From assembly GCA_022843585.1 (NCBI GenBank), contig JALHNJ010000001.1, positions 868,001-932,000 of the forward strand: DNA of 64,000 bases, in the 5' to 3' direction. Source of the stretch: Chitinophagaceae bacterium. GTDB lineage: Bacteria > Bacteroidota > Bacteroidia > Chitinophagales > Chitinophagaceae. Each line of letters starts with the position of its first letter. The first letter of the stretch is position 1. The notes under the pieces were generated by a model. That model was not told where the DNA came from and did no database searches. It saw only the letters and a program-made list of their open reading frames with translations. Position numbers and translations under genes: made by a program. Of the stretch, positions 17,213 through 25,648 are shown piece by piece.

Positions 17213-18853
17213 TTAAAGAGATACTCCTCTCTTCCACGGAATAAAATCATCCTGGTTCAACAACACTGCTTTCGGTATCACTTCACCACTGGCAGCTTTA
17301 ATACAATATTCCAAAATATCTTCTCCCATTTGTTGGATGGTTTTTTCTCCTTCAATCACCGGCCCGCAATCAATATCAATAATATCATTCATTCTTTTTG
17401 TCAGATTGCTGTTTGTCGAAACTTTGATTGTTGGACAAACAGGATTTCCTGTAGGTGTTCCCAACCCGGTTGTAAATAAAATTAATGTAGCGCCACTGGC
17501 TGCTTTACCAGTTGTTGCTTCCACATCATTACCCGGCGTGCAAACCAAACTCAGTCCCGGTTTAGTTGCTGCTTCTGTATAATCTAATACATCAACAATA
17601 GGAGAGGTGCCTCCTTTTTTTGCAGCACCCGTACTTTTGATAGCATCAGTAATCAATCCGTCTTTTATATTTCCGGGGGAAGGGTTCATGTGAAAGCCAG
17701 AACCTACTTGTTCTGCTTGTGCATTATAAGTTCTCATTAAGTGAATAAACTTTCTGGCAGCAGGTTCATTAGTAGTTCTGTCAATTAAATCCTGTTCTGC
17801 ACCACATAATTCAGGAAACTCTGCCAATAATATTTGACCACCTAATGCTACCACCAAATCACTGGTGTAACCTACCGCAGGGTTGGCAGATATACCACTA
17901 AAGCCATCGCTGCCGCCACATTTTACGCCTATGCAGAGCTTATCTAACGAGGCTGGTTGACGTTCCAGTTTATTTATTTTTATTAGTCCTTCAAATGTTT
18001 TTTTAATCGCATCAGCAATTAGCTGTTCTTCACTTTGTGATTGCTGCTGTTCAAAAACAAACATGGGCTTATCAAAATCAGGATTAAACTGCTTAAGTTC
18101 ATTCAGAAAATCCTGTGTTTGTAAATTCTGGCAACCCAAACTTAATACGGTAACACCTGCTACATTGGGATGATTAGCATAAGCAGCTAATAATTTACCG
18201 AGTATCCCGGCATCCTGCCTTGTTCCGCCACAACCACCCTGATGATTCAAGAATTTTATTCCGTCCACATTTTTAAATGGACGATCAGTATTTTTCTTTA
18301 GAGCAGGAGATAGGTCAAACTCTGCAAGGCTTTTTCCTTCGTTGTATGATTGCAGTAGCTCTTTTGTATATGATTTATATTTATCCGTTACTGCATACCC
18401 TAATTCATTATGCATTGCTTCACGGATTACATCCAAATTTCTATTCTCACAAAAAACAGTCGGAACAAATAACCAATAGTTGGCAGTGCCTACCCGCCCA
18501 TCACTTCTATGATAGCCATTGAATGTTCTATTCTTAAATTTTGAAACATCTGGTGCCTGCCACTCAAATTTTACATGGCGATAATCGTACGGCTCAGCCG
18601 CATGCTTTATATTTTCGGTTGACATACGACTGCCTTTCATAATTTCTTGTTGTGCTTTTCCAACTAGTACGCCGTACATTATTACTTCATCACCGATCTT
18701 CATATCCTGCATAAAAAATTTATGCTTAGCCGGAATATCTTCTTGTAATATATAATCAGCTCCTTCAAAAGAAATTGTTTCTCCTTTTGAAAGATTAGTC
18801 AATGCAACAATTACGTTGTCCTTACTATTAACTTTTAAAACTCTGTGTTTCAT
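17213..18853 (-). CDS. uxaA: Altronate dehydratase
   Basis: 546 residues. Removes water from D-altronate to give KDG. The N-terminal SAF-like domain (about 1-95, MKHRVLKVNSKDNVIVALTNL) is followed by the large iron-dependent UxaA domain with FNGYHRSDGRVGTANYWLFVPTVFC, HQGGCGGTRQDA, LSLGCQNLQ, IGVKCGGSDGFSGISANPAVG and TPGNDVEATTGK. The conserved cysteines are consistent with a metal centre. The start codon touches the uxaB stop (TAA then ATG, no spacer), so the two are translationally coupled. Family and role are certain. Confidence 0.95.
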   Translation of the reverse strand: MKHRVLKVNSKDNVIVALTNLSKGETISFEGADYILQEDIPAKHKFFMQDMKIGDEVIMYGVLVGKAQQEIMKGSRMSTENIKHAAEPYDYRHVKFEWQAPDVSKFKNRTFNGYHRSDGRVGTANYWLFVPTVFCENRNLDVIREAMHNELGYAVTDKYKSYTKELLQSYNEGKSLAEFDLSPALKKNTDRPFKNVDGIKFLNHQGGCGGTRQDAGILGKLLAAYANHPNVAGVTVLSLGCQNLQTQDFLNELKQFNPDFDKPMFVFEQQQSQSEEQLIADAIKKTFEGLIKINKLERQPASLDKLCIGVKCGGSDGFSGISANPAVGYTSDLVVALGGQILLAEFPELCGAEQDLIDRTTNEPAARKFIHLMRTYNAQAEQVGSGFHMNPSPGNIKDGLITDAIKSTGAAKKGGTSPIVDVLDYTEAATKPGLSLVCTPGNDVEATTGKAASGATLILFTTGLGTPTGNPVCPTIKVSTNSNLTKRMNDIIDIDCGPVIEGEKTIQQMGEDILEYCIKAASGEVIPKAVLLNQDDFIPWKRGVSL

Positions 18854-20392
18854 TTAAACTGTTACCCTTTTTGTGTCTAATTCTGCGATGGTTGCTAACG
18901 CACCGTTATTTATACAATCATTTAGTTGTTCTTGTACCAATGGAAGAAAGCCCGGTAATTTGCTAAGATCTGTTTCCCAAAGTTCTTCATCTTGTAGCAC
19001 TTTTTCTACCAATTTATCTGGCGTTGTATTTTGCCAGGCAGTGTAAAAATAGTCTGCAGAATCGTCTTTTATTTCATATTCAACTCCATCCAGTTCGCCA
19101 TAATATTTACCTGCCTGTCCGGTAGGCAGGTTGCCTGCTTTCCGGGTGGCTTTCATATATAATAAAAAGCCTGCAAAGCCAGTAGCCATACGCAGGGGAG
19201 GTGAATCTTTCAATTCATAATGTCGTTGCAAAAGCGGTACATTTCTCATTTTCATTTTAGAAGTGAATTGCACCGTAATGCTCTGCCACTGGTGGTTGAT
19301 AAAGGGATTACAAAAGCGTTCAAACGTACTGTTGGCAAAATCTTCTTTCACTTTTGGATCAATTTCAAATGGAATGGCAGGTGCAATTTCTGTATGCATT
19401 ATTTTTTTAGCAAAATTGCCAAAGACACTATTCTGTACTGCATTTCTTGTAATGTCGAACCCGGCTAGAAAAGCTAAACCACAATTAAAAGTATGTGTGC
19501 CATTCAGCAAACGGAGTTTTAATTCTTTGAACAAAGTAATATCAGGTGCAATAACAACACTGCTATCAACTTTGCAGAATGATAAAACTTCTTTCACTTT
19601 CTCATCTCCTTCAATTGCCCAGAGCCGAAATACTTCACTCATGGTAAGCAAATCATCTTTATAGCCTAAAGCCTTTTCAAGCTTTGCAGTTTCTTCTGCA
19701 TTTGGTTTGCCCGGCACAATACGATCAACCAGTGTATTGCAAAATGTATTGTGATTTTCCAGCCACTCAAAGAATTTGAAATCTAAATTATTGCGATGTG
19801 CCAGTTCTAGTACAATGCTTTCTAATTTTGAACCATTATCTGTGATCAATTCTGTAGGTAGAACCACCATACCACTGGCTGCACTTCCGTTAAAAGCCTT
19901 AAATCGTTCATGTAAAAAAGCAAGAAGTTTACCCGGAAAAGAAACCGGCGGGTCGCTGGTAATATCATCCTGCACCAATTGTATTCCTACTTCGGTAGTA
20001 TTGGAAATAATAATTTTCATTTCGGCATTGTATGCACACTCCAAAATTCTTTTCCATTCTGTTTTAGCATTCAGTACACGACTAATTGAAGCATTGATTA
20101 TATTTTCTTCTACCGTTATAGCATTCTCAACACCCCGAACACAAATAGTGTATAGTCCATCTTGTTTGTCAAATGCACTGCTATCACTGTCGGTTGTTTT
20201 TACCACCACAACCCTTCCGTTGAAAATGCCTTGCTTGTTTGCTTTGTCAATAAAATAATCTGGCAAGCCCCGCAATAATACACCAGTCCCAAACTGCAAT
20301 ACTTTTTCCGGCAATTCAAAAATTGCTGCGTCTGGTATTTCTAATCCCGGTTGAGCTGCAATTTTTTCTAAAGTATTTTTTGATAATTGCAT
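18854..20392 (-). CDS. uxaB: Tagaturonate reductase (altronate oxidoreductase)
   Basis: About 512 residues from ATG 20392 (MQLSKNTLEK), 2 bp after the stop of the pectinesterase-like gene. NADH-dependent long-chain mannitol dehydrogenase family: VLQFGTGVLLRGL (nucleotide binding), VVVVKTTDSDS, ISNTTEVGIQ, LVDRIVPGKP, the catalytic-site KLRLLNGTHTFNCGLAFLAG and the helical C-terminal domain. It reduces tagaturonate to altronate. Oddity: the stretch KAGNLPTGQAGK near residue 435 is encoded by a CCTGCC..GGCAGG palindrome (19109-19131) and looks like an in-frame insertion of about 12 residues in a surface loop. Confidence 0.93.
   Translation of the reverse strand: MQLSKNTLEKIAAQPGLEIPDAAIFELPEKVLQFGTGVLLRGLPDYFIDKANKQGIFNGRVVVVKTTDSDSSAFDKQDGLYTICVRGVENAITVEENIINASISRVLNAKTEWKRILECAYNAEMKIIISNTTEVGIQLVQDDITSDPPVSFPGKLLAFLHERFKAFNGSAASGMVVLPTELITDNGSKLESIVLELAHRNNLDFKFFEWLENHNTFCNTLVDRIVPGKPNAEETAKLEKALGYKDDLLTMSEVFRLWAIEGDEKVKEVLSFCKVDSSVVIAPDITLFKELKLRLLNGTHTFNCGLAFLAGFDITRNAVQNSVFGNFAKKIMHTEIAPAIPFEIDPKVKEDFANSTFERFCNPFINHQWQSITVQFTSKMKMRNVPLLQRHYELKDSPPLRMATGFAGFLLYMKATRKAGNLPTGQAGKYYGELDGVEYEIKDDSADYFYTAWQNTTPDKLVEKVLQDEELWETDLSKLPGFLPLVQEQLNDCINNGALATIAELDTKRVTV
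19109..19131. repeat. CCTGCC..GGCAGG palindrome inside uxaB
   Basis: ACCTGCCT (19109-19116) and AGGCAGGT (19124-19131) with loop GTCCGGT. It reads in frame as NLPTGQAG on the minus strand. Related palindromes lie in the spacers at 9803, 14434 and 41600, so this is a member of a dispersed family that landed in a gene without breaking it. Confidence 0.7.
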
Positions 20393-20394
20393 AA

Positions 20395-21435
20395 TTAATT
20401 TGTTGCGGGATTCCAGCGATTGCCAAAAACCCATTTTACAGTTATATCACTTGCTTTTACTCCCACTGGAAGATTATTGTTGTACCAACTAAAATCGTTG
20501 CCACCTTCTCTATGACAGTTATAATAATAAATTCTTTTGCCCCATTTAATAGTATTGGTTGTTGGAACAATATAAATGGCTGAATCTCTCATGTTCTTAG
20601 CAAACTCACAATTCACCAAATAAAATTGGGCATCACGATGATAACGACCCAGCAAAAAATTATCGTAGCCTTTGAATTTGCAATTCACCAACACCGTTTT
20701 TGAATCTTCATTGCCAGAGCCATCATGCCAGATTGCAGCAGGTCCGTTATGAGTTATGAATTCGCAATTTTCTGCCCATGCCCATCCTCTCGGACAGTAA
20801 AAGTCTACACCACCTTCCATGATGCAGTCTTTGAAGTACCACATACCATTATTTGTTTCCCAGGGACTAACCGTATCACCACCAAAAGAGCGGAAATGAC
20901 AATTGATGGCTTTCATTCTTGTCGCCATATTCATGGTACGCAACGCCATTTGGTGACCGTCTCTTCTTATTTTTTTTTCTTTATTTACGGATGTATCGGA
21001 TGCACACCAAATAGTTCTTTCTATAAAATCAAAACCATAGTTATTGGTAATGGTTAAGTTTTTTAAAGTAATATCGTTTGCACCCACATTTAAAGTTGCT
21101 ACGCCCCAGTCATCTGTATGTCCGCAACGCCACTCATCTCTTGCAATGCTGGCAATGATGATCGTCATCGCCCTATCTTCTCCTTCAAAAATGATATTTG
21201 CTTTCTCGATATAAATTTTCTCAGCGTAGGTTCCTTTCTTAATATAAATTGTTCTTGCAGTAGCCGATGAATCAGGCAAACTATTCAATGCGCCTTGTAT
21301 GGTTTTGTAATCACCACTGCCATCTGCAGCAACGATAATTCTTTTTGCAGTAGTTACCGGTTGTGCTATAGCACATGATTGAAGAAGCATTAATGCAACT
21401 AACAAATTCAATATAATATTTTTTGTTTTGCCCAT
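20395..21435 (-). CDS. Pectinesterase-like right-handed beta-helix lipoprotein (divergent CE8)
   Basis: About 346 residues from ATG 21435 (MGKTKNIILN); an ATG 12 bp upstream is also possible. A lipoprotein-type signal ends at LLQSC. The CE8 start RIIVAADGSGDYKTIQGALNSLP and GTYAEKI are normal. The active-site signatures differ: HQMAL for QAVAL, GGDTVSP for the QDTL region, VDFYCPRG for DFIFG and LGRYHRD for LGRPW, so the Arg stays but the Trp is lost. It probably acts on pectin esters or a related substrate outside the cytoplasm. It stands 2 bp before uxaB, linking the secreted and catabolic parts. Confidence 0.8.
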   Translation of the reverse strand: MGKTKNIILNLLVALMLLQSCAIAQPVTTAKRIIVAADGSGDYKTIQGALNSLPDSSATARTIYIKKGTYAEKIYIEKANIIFEGEDRAMTIIIASIARDEWRCGHTDDWGVATLNVGANDITLKNLTITNNYGFDFIERTIWCASDTSVNKEKKIRRDGHQMALRTMNMATRMKAINCHFRSFGGDTVSPWETNNGMWYFKDCIMEGGVDFYCPRGWAWAENCEFITHNGPAAIWHDGSGNEDSKTVLVNCKFKGYDNFLLGRYHRDAQFYLVNCEFAKNMRDSAIYIVPTTNTIKWGKRIYYYNCHREGGNDFSWYNNNLPVGVKASDITVKWVFGNRWNPATN

Positions 21436-21499
21436 TATGTGTAACATATCGCTCCTACGTAGCTTTGTCGAGATTTATTTCCCACTTCTTCTATTAACA

Positions 21500-21523
21500 T
21501 TCTGCCCCTGTGGGGCTGCAGAA
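21500..21523 (-). terminator. Hairpin after the GH28-GH105 fusion gene
   Basis: TTCTGCCCC (21500-21508), 3-base loop, GGGG-TG bulge-CAGAA. It starts 18 bp past the fusion gene's stop on the minus strand. No clear T-tract follows, so it may act as an mRNA 3'-end stabiliser or processing site rather than a full terminator. Confidence 0.4.
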
Positions 21524-21540
21524 ACCCTTGCCTTTGATTC

Positions 21541-24500
21541 TTATTTACTGGTTGCTATTAACCACTTGACCCATTCTTCTGCTGCTTTATAATTATCAAA
21601 GCCGGGTGTAAGTCTTCTACCGTCTAAATATTCATTATAAATCCAGGGATCGCCGAAAGCAAATATTGTTCCCTTGCCATATTTAGCAACCGCCATTACA
21701 TTATCTTCTCCATTCTTTAGAACAGTAACAGCAGGATTGCTGACTTGCAAACTGCTATACTCTTTTATAAATAATTTTCGGTTTGCCGAAAAAATGGGAT
21801 TGCCTGTTGATGTAATAACTGAACCTTGCTCATATTGGTCGTTCTGTACACGGTTCTTACTGTCTTCGTTGAACCGTATGCCAAATTTTTGTGCTAACTG
21901 GTTGAAGTTTTTAAATTCTGCATTACCTGCATCATTACTTAATAAAACCAATACACCACCTTCTTTAACCCAATTACTAATGGCAATTATATCTTTCCCG
22001 TTTATGAAATTTGGTTTATCCGTTTCTTTCTCTGTATCAGGGTCAACCATAATGTAAATAGAGGTGCCTTTTAATGTAGCACTGGTGGGGGTTTCTGTCA
22101 ATGATTTTGTTTTTACACCATACTTTATAAAAATATCACCGAGCATTGCATAACCACTGTTGGCTTTATCTTCCCAGGTATAATGCCAGCGAACAGGTGT
22201 TCCTGTAGCATCTTTTTTCCACTCGTTATTAAAAAAATAATCCAGTAATACTGTTTTCCCTTTGCCAATATGTTGAGTTTCGTTGATCTCCATTTCAGCA
22301 GCGCATTTAATAAATGCACCCATTCCTTTTGGATCATTCACTATTACCGGTTCACTCATATAATATTCAAAAGTTCCGTCACGATAAGGTTTGCCACCCA
22401 AGCCAGAAACTGCAACTGTTCCTTTTAAGTTTACTTGTCCGCTGGCGTCTGTTTCAATAAAAGTTTTGATAATGCCCGTATAAGCTTGCTTCGCATGATT
22501 CAAAAAAGATGCTGGTAGATATCCTTTTCTGGCACCTTTCGCAAAGGTGTATGCCAACATACAAGATGCTGAAGCTTCTACATAGTTTTTCGGAGCAGTT
22601 GGCATGTTTGGAACATCATACCATAAACCTGTTTTGCTATCCTGTACTTTTCTTACTGCATTTGCAAAGCGATTAAGTATTGCAAGCAACTCAGCTCTTC
22701 TTGGATGATTAGAGGGAAAATGATCCAGCACATCTACTAATGCCATTCCGAACCAACCTAAACTTCTTCCCCAAAAATTGGGAGATTGACCGGTTGTTTT
22801 ATTGGCCCATTGTTGTTCTTTACTTTCATCCCACCCATGATAAAGCAAACCTGTTTTTTTATCTACCGCATATTTATCCATTAAAATGAATTGCTTTGCT
22901 ATGTCATTGAAAGCAGTATCATCATGAAATAATTTTGCATACTCAGCATAAAAAGGTTGTCCCATGTATAAACCATCCAACCACATTTGCCATGGATATA
23001 TTTTCTTATGCCAAAACCCGCCTTCTGATGTGCGGGGATGTGTACGTAGCTGGCCTCTTAATAAATCGGCAGCTTTTTTATATTTTTCTTTTCCCGTTAC
23101 CTGGTAGAGTAGCAGTAGATTTTTTCCATTGTTTACATGGTCAATATTATATTCATCTGGACGATAACCTTTGATCGTTCCGTCTTCCTGAACATAAAAG
23201 TCCATGCACTTTTGAATATACCTGAACCATTTTCCATCACCAGTTGCATTCCATACCGATTCTATTCCCTTTAGAATTACTCCCTGGTCGTAACGCCACT
23301 TCGCAGCTTTATCGCCAGCAAGTATGAATGAATCGGGCCATAACCGCACAGCAGTTTCTGAAAGCCGGGCACTCCATTTTTCGTTGGCAGACGAAGGAGT
23401 AGTAACAACCGTACTTTTTTCTGTTGCACCCAGTTCATATTTTATTTTCTCTTTCGCTTTAGATGTGTCAGTATTAAGAATGTTGATGTTGTTGCTTCTT
23501 TCTCCGTTTATACGGAATAACAATTCTGCTCCATCTTTATACGTAACATTATCAAAAACAATTTTATCACTATGTACTACATCAATCACCGGATTCGTTT
23601 CTTCGGAAATTATTTTAATGTTTTTGAATGTGATATTAGTTGCTTCCTGCACATCAATTCCTTTGTGTGATTGTATTACCATATTCTCTAGCACAATATC
23701 TTTTATATGCATCTCCGGCAATCCACGAACGAAGATTCCTTTCTCCGCACCATTGCAATACACATTGCTGATATGAAAATTTTGGAAGACCGGAGTTGTT
23801 TCATCTACCGGTAAAAATTCTACTTTCGGTAATTCTCTTTTTTCTCCTGCTAAAGGAATGGGATCTTTTGCTGCATAATACATGTCAAACAAGATGGCTT
23901 CACCCGGAATATCTTTCATGTAAATGTCTTTAATGAAGATATTCTCCACCACACCACCACGGCCTCTGGTTGTTTTAAACCGAAGGCCTATATCTGTTCC
24001 AATAAAGGTGCAATTGCTTACATAAATATTTCTGGCACCACCGCTCATCTCACTTCCAATTACAAAACCACCATGCGATGCATATACGGTGCAACCACGA
24101 ATGATTACATTTTCCGTCGGCATTCCTCTTTTTCTTCCTTCTGCATCACGGCCACTTTTCATACATAATGCATCATCACCCACATCGAAAATGGAATTTT
24201 CGATCAATACATTTTTGCAACTCTCTACATCAATACCATCACCATTTTGCGCATACCATGGATTTTTAACAGTAATATTTCTTACCGTTAAATGTTCACT
24301 CATCAATGGGTGCAAGCACCATGCTGCAGAATTTTGAAATGTTACTCCTTCTAGTAAAATATACTTACAGTTAGTCAATAACAGCATGTTGGGGCGAAGA
24401 AAATCTTTGATGCTTTCATAATAGGCAGCATCACGGTCAGCCATTATTTGCCCGGGGTTTGCAGGCATTTTTGCACCTTTCAATGATTGCTCAGAAGGAT

Positions 24501-25062
24501 ACCATGTTTTTTTATCGTCACTCAACACACCACCACTTGTCACTAACTTCTTCCATTGTGTTTCATTCAACTTATCTTTTTTCACCATTCTCCATGCATC
24601 ACCATTGCCATCCACAATTCCTTTACCAGTAATAGCAATATTTGTAGCACCGGTTGCAGAAATAGGAGATTGATTTCGCATCTGTGGTAATCCTTCCCAG
24701 TTAGCAGCAACAATGGGATATTGCGTAAAATCTTTGGTGAACAATAATGTAGCACCAGTTGCTAAATGAAGATTGATATTGCTTTTTAAAACGATTGGAC
24801 CCGTTAACCACAATCCCGCAGGAATAAAAACAACACCACCGCCTTTTTTTGCTTGCGCATCAATAGCATTGGTAATAATTTTTGTGTTCAACGTATGTCC
24901 ATCCGGAACGGCTCCTAGTTTTGCAATATTTACCGTGTCTTTTTTGAATTTGGGAGCGATGACAACCGGCAATTTTTCCTTCCAACCGGTAGACAAATTT
25001 TGCTGTGCAAAAGAGCTTATAGCAATAGCACAGGAGCTTAGTATGAGTAGTATTTTTTTCAT
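21541..25062 (-). CDS. GH28 polygalacturonase - GH105 unsaturated uronyl hydrolase - DUF4350 fusion
   Basis: 1173 residues from ATG 25062 (a TTG lies 6 bp upstream). A signal peptide ends at about residue 19 (SSFA-QQ). Domain 1 (about 40-540) is a GH28 beta-helix with NGDGIDVES (273-281), VGDDALCMKSG with the catalytic Asp pair (about 296-297), SHGGFVIGSE (329-338) and RFKTT. Domain 2 (about 563-930) is a GH105 (alpha/alpha)6 barrel with MWLDGLYMGQPFYAEY (Asp about 696) and WGRSLGWFGMALVDVLD. Domain 3 (about 995-1173) is DUF4350/GATase-like. It should cut polygalacturonan or rhamnogalacturonan and remove unsaturated uronic acids from the ends. No frame break is seen between the domains. Confidence 0.88.
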   Translation of the reverse strand: MKKILLILSSCAIAISSFAQQNLSTGWKEKLPVVIAPKFKKDTVNIAKLGAVPDGHTLNTKIITNAIDAQAKKGGGVVFIPAGLWLTGPIVLKSNINLHLATGATLLFTKDFTQYPIVAANWEGLPQMRNQSPISATGATNIAITGKGIVDGNGDAWRMVKKDKLNETQWKKLVTSGGVLSDDKKTWYPSEQSLKGAKMPANPGQIMADRDAAYYESIKDFLRPNMLLLTNCKYILLEGVTFQNSAAWCLHPLMSEHLTVRNITVKNPWYAQNGDGIDVESCKNVLIENSIFDVGDDALCMKSGRDAEGRKRGMPTENVIIRGCTVYASHGGFVIGSEMSGGARNIYVSNCTFIGTDIGLRFKTTRGRGGVVENIFIKDIYMKDIPGEAILFDMYYAAKDPIPLAGEKRELPKVEFLPVDETTPVFQNFHISNVYCNGAEKGIFVRGLPEMHIKDIVLENMVIQSHKGIDVQEATNITFKNIKIISEETNPVIDVVHSDKIVFDNVTYKDGAELLFRINGERSNNINILNTDTSKAKEKIKYELGATEKSTVVTTPSSANEKWSARLSETAVRLWPDSFILAGDKAAKWRYDQGVILKGIESVWNATGDGKWFRYIQKCMDFYVQEDGTIKGYRPDEYNIDHVNNGKNLLLLYQVTGKEKYKKAADLLRGQLRTHPRTSEGGFWHKKIYPWQMWLDGLYMGQPFYAEYAKLFHDDTAFNDIAKQFILMDKYAVDKKTGLLYHGWDESKEQQWANKTTGQSPNFWGRSLGWFGMALVDVLDHFPSNHPRRAELLAILNRFANAVRKVQDSKTGLWYDVPNMPTAPKNYVEASASCMLAYTFAKGARKGYLPASFLNHAKQAYTGIIKTFIETDASGQVNLKGTVAVSGLGGKPYRDGTFEYYMSEPVIVNDPKGMGAFIKCAAEMEINETQHIGKGKTVLLDYFFNNEWKKDATGTPVRWHYTWEDKANSGYAMLGDIFIKYGVKTKSLTETPTSATLKGTSIYIMVDPDTEKETDKPNFINGKDIIAISNWVKEGGVLVLLSNDAGNAEFKNFNQLAQKFGIRFNEDSKNRVQNDQYEQGSVITSTGNPIFSANRKLFIKEYSSLQVSNPAVTVLKNGEDNVMAVAKYGKGTIFAFGDPWIYNEYLDGRRLTPGFDNYKAAEEWVKWLIATSK

Positions 25063-25128
25063 TGGCAATGCGTCTCCTGACGAAGGAATTTTCGTTCTAC
25101 AAGTCTAACCAGATATTCGCTGTTAATC

Positions 25129-25184
25129 AACGAATTGCGTTTCTTTATTTACGCAATCGTTACCGGGAACGGTATCGGTAATTG
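25129..25184. promoter_or_regulatory. LacI-type operator region upstream of the GH28 fusion gene
   Basis: ACGCAATCGTTACCGG (25151-25166), continuing as GAACGGTATCGGTAA, shares ACGCAATCGTT-N-CCGG with the site before susC. The inverted copy AACGAATTGCGT lies at 25129-25140, so ATTGCGT and ACGCAAT form 7-bp arms with a 10-bp spacer. The region is 67-122 bp upstream of the gene. Confidence 0.6.
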
Positions 25185-25217
25185 GGCAGTTTTTTAAAGG
25201 CAGTTTTTGGGGTGATT

Positions 25218-25646
25218 TTAAACGATTCTTACAGCCTGGCGGGCTATCATTTTCCATTGGCCGCCTTGTTTTTGCCACACCAATAAAATTCTTATATGTG
25301 CTTCTCCCGGCTTGCCGCCATCATTGGTTTTTGCTTTGAGTATATGGCGAACAATGGCTGTCTTACCACTTACGCTGATGGTTTGTTCCGATAAGTCAAT
25401 AGACACAAAATCAGAGTTGCCATTGGCAATATTCGTTACAAACGAATTTTTATCTTCAATCTTTCCGCTACTGTGTCCATAGCTGAGTTTATCAGCTGCC
25501 AGCTTTTCCAATTGTGTTTTATTTCCATCCACCATCGCCACCCGTAATTGCTCCACTGCATTTGCTACTGCTTTCTCATGTTTACTTTGTGCATTGATAG
25601 ATGCTACACTTAACATCAATACTACTGACAAAATAATATTTTTCAT
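25218..25646 (-). CDS. Secreted NTF2-like / SnoaL-like (DUF4440-type) protein
   Basis: 142 residues with a signal peptide (1-19, ending VASINA-Q). The mature part has the cone-shaped NTF2-like pattern: an N-terminal helix AVEQLRVAMVDGNKTQLEKLAADKLSYGHS, then strands ending in ILLVWQKQGGQWKMIARQAV. Such domains are used as small enzymes (isomerases, dehydratases) or ligand binders. Its start is 2 bp from the stop of the Gfo/Idh oxidoreductase, which is also exported, so the two probably act together outside the cytoplasm. Its substrate is unknown. Confidence 0.8.
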   Translation of the reverse strand: MKNIILSVVLMLSVASINAQSKHEKAVANAVEQLRVAMVDGNKTQLEKLAADKLSYGHSSGKIEDKNSFVTNIANGNSDFVSIDLSEQTISVSGKTAIVRHILKAKTNDGGKPGEAHIRILLVWQKQGGQWKMIARQAVRIV

Positions 25647-25648
25647 AT

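Noticed and set aside
19776-20258. 160-codon plus-strand frame inside uxaB
   Set aside because: Antisense shadow of a conserved dehydrogenase domain.
23324-23776. 150-codon plus-strand frame inside the GH28-GH105 gene
   Set aside because: Antisense to an intact conserved enzyme; no recognisable protein features.
20395-25062. Frameshift or stop separating the GH28 and GH105 domains
   Set aside because: The frame is continuous through the linker at residues 540-565; both domains have complete motifs.
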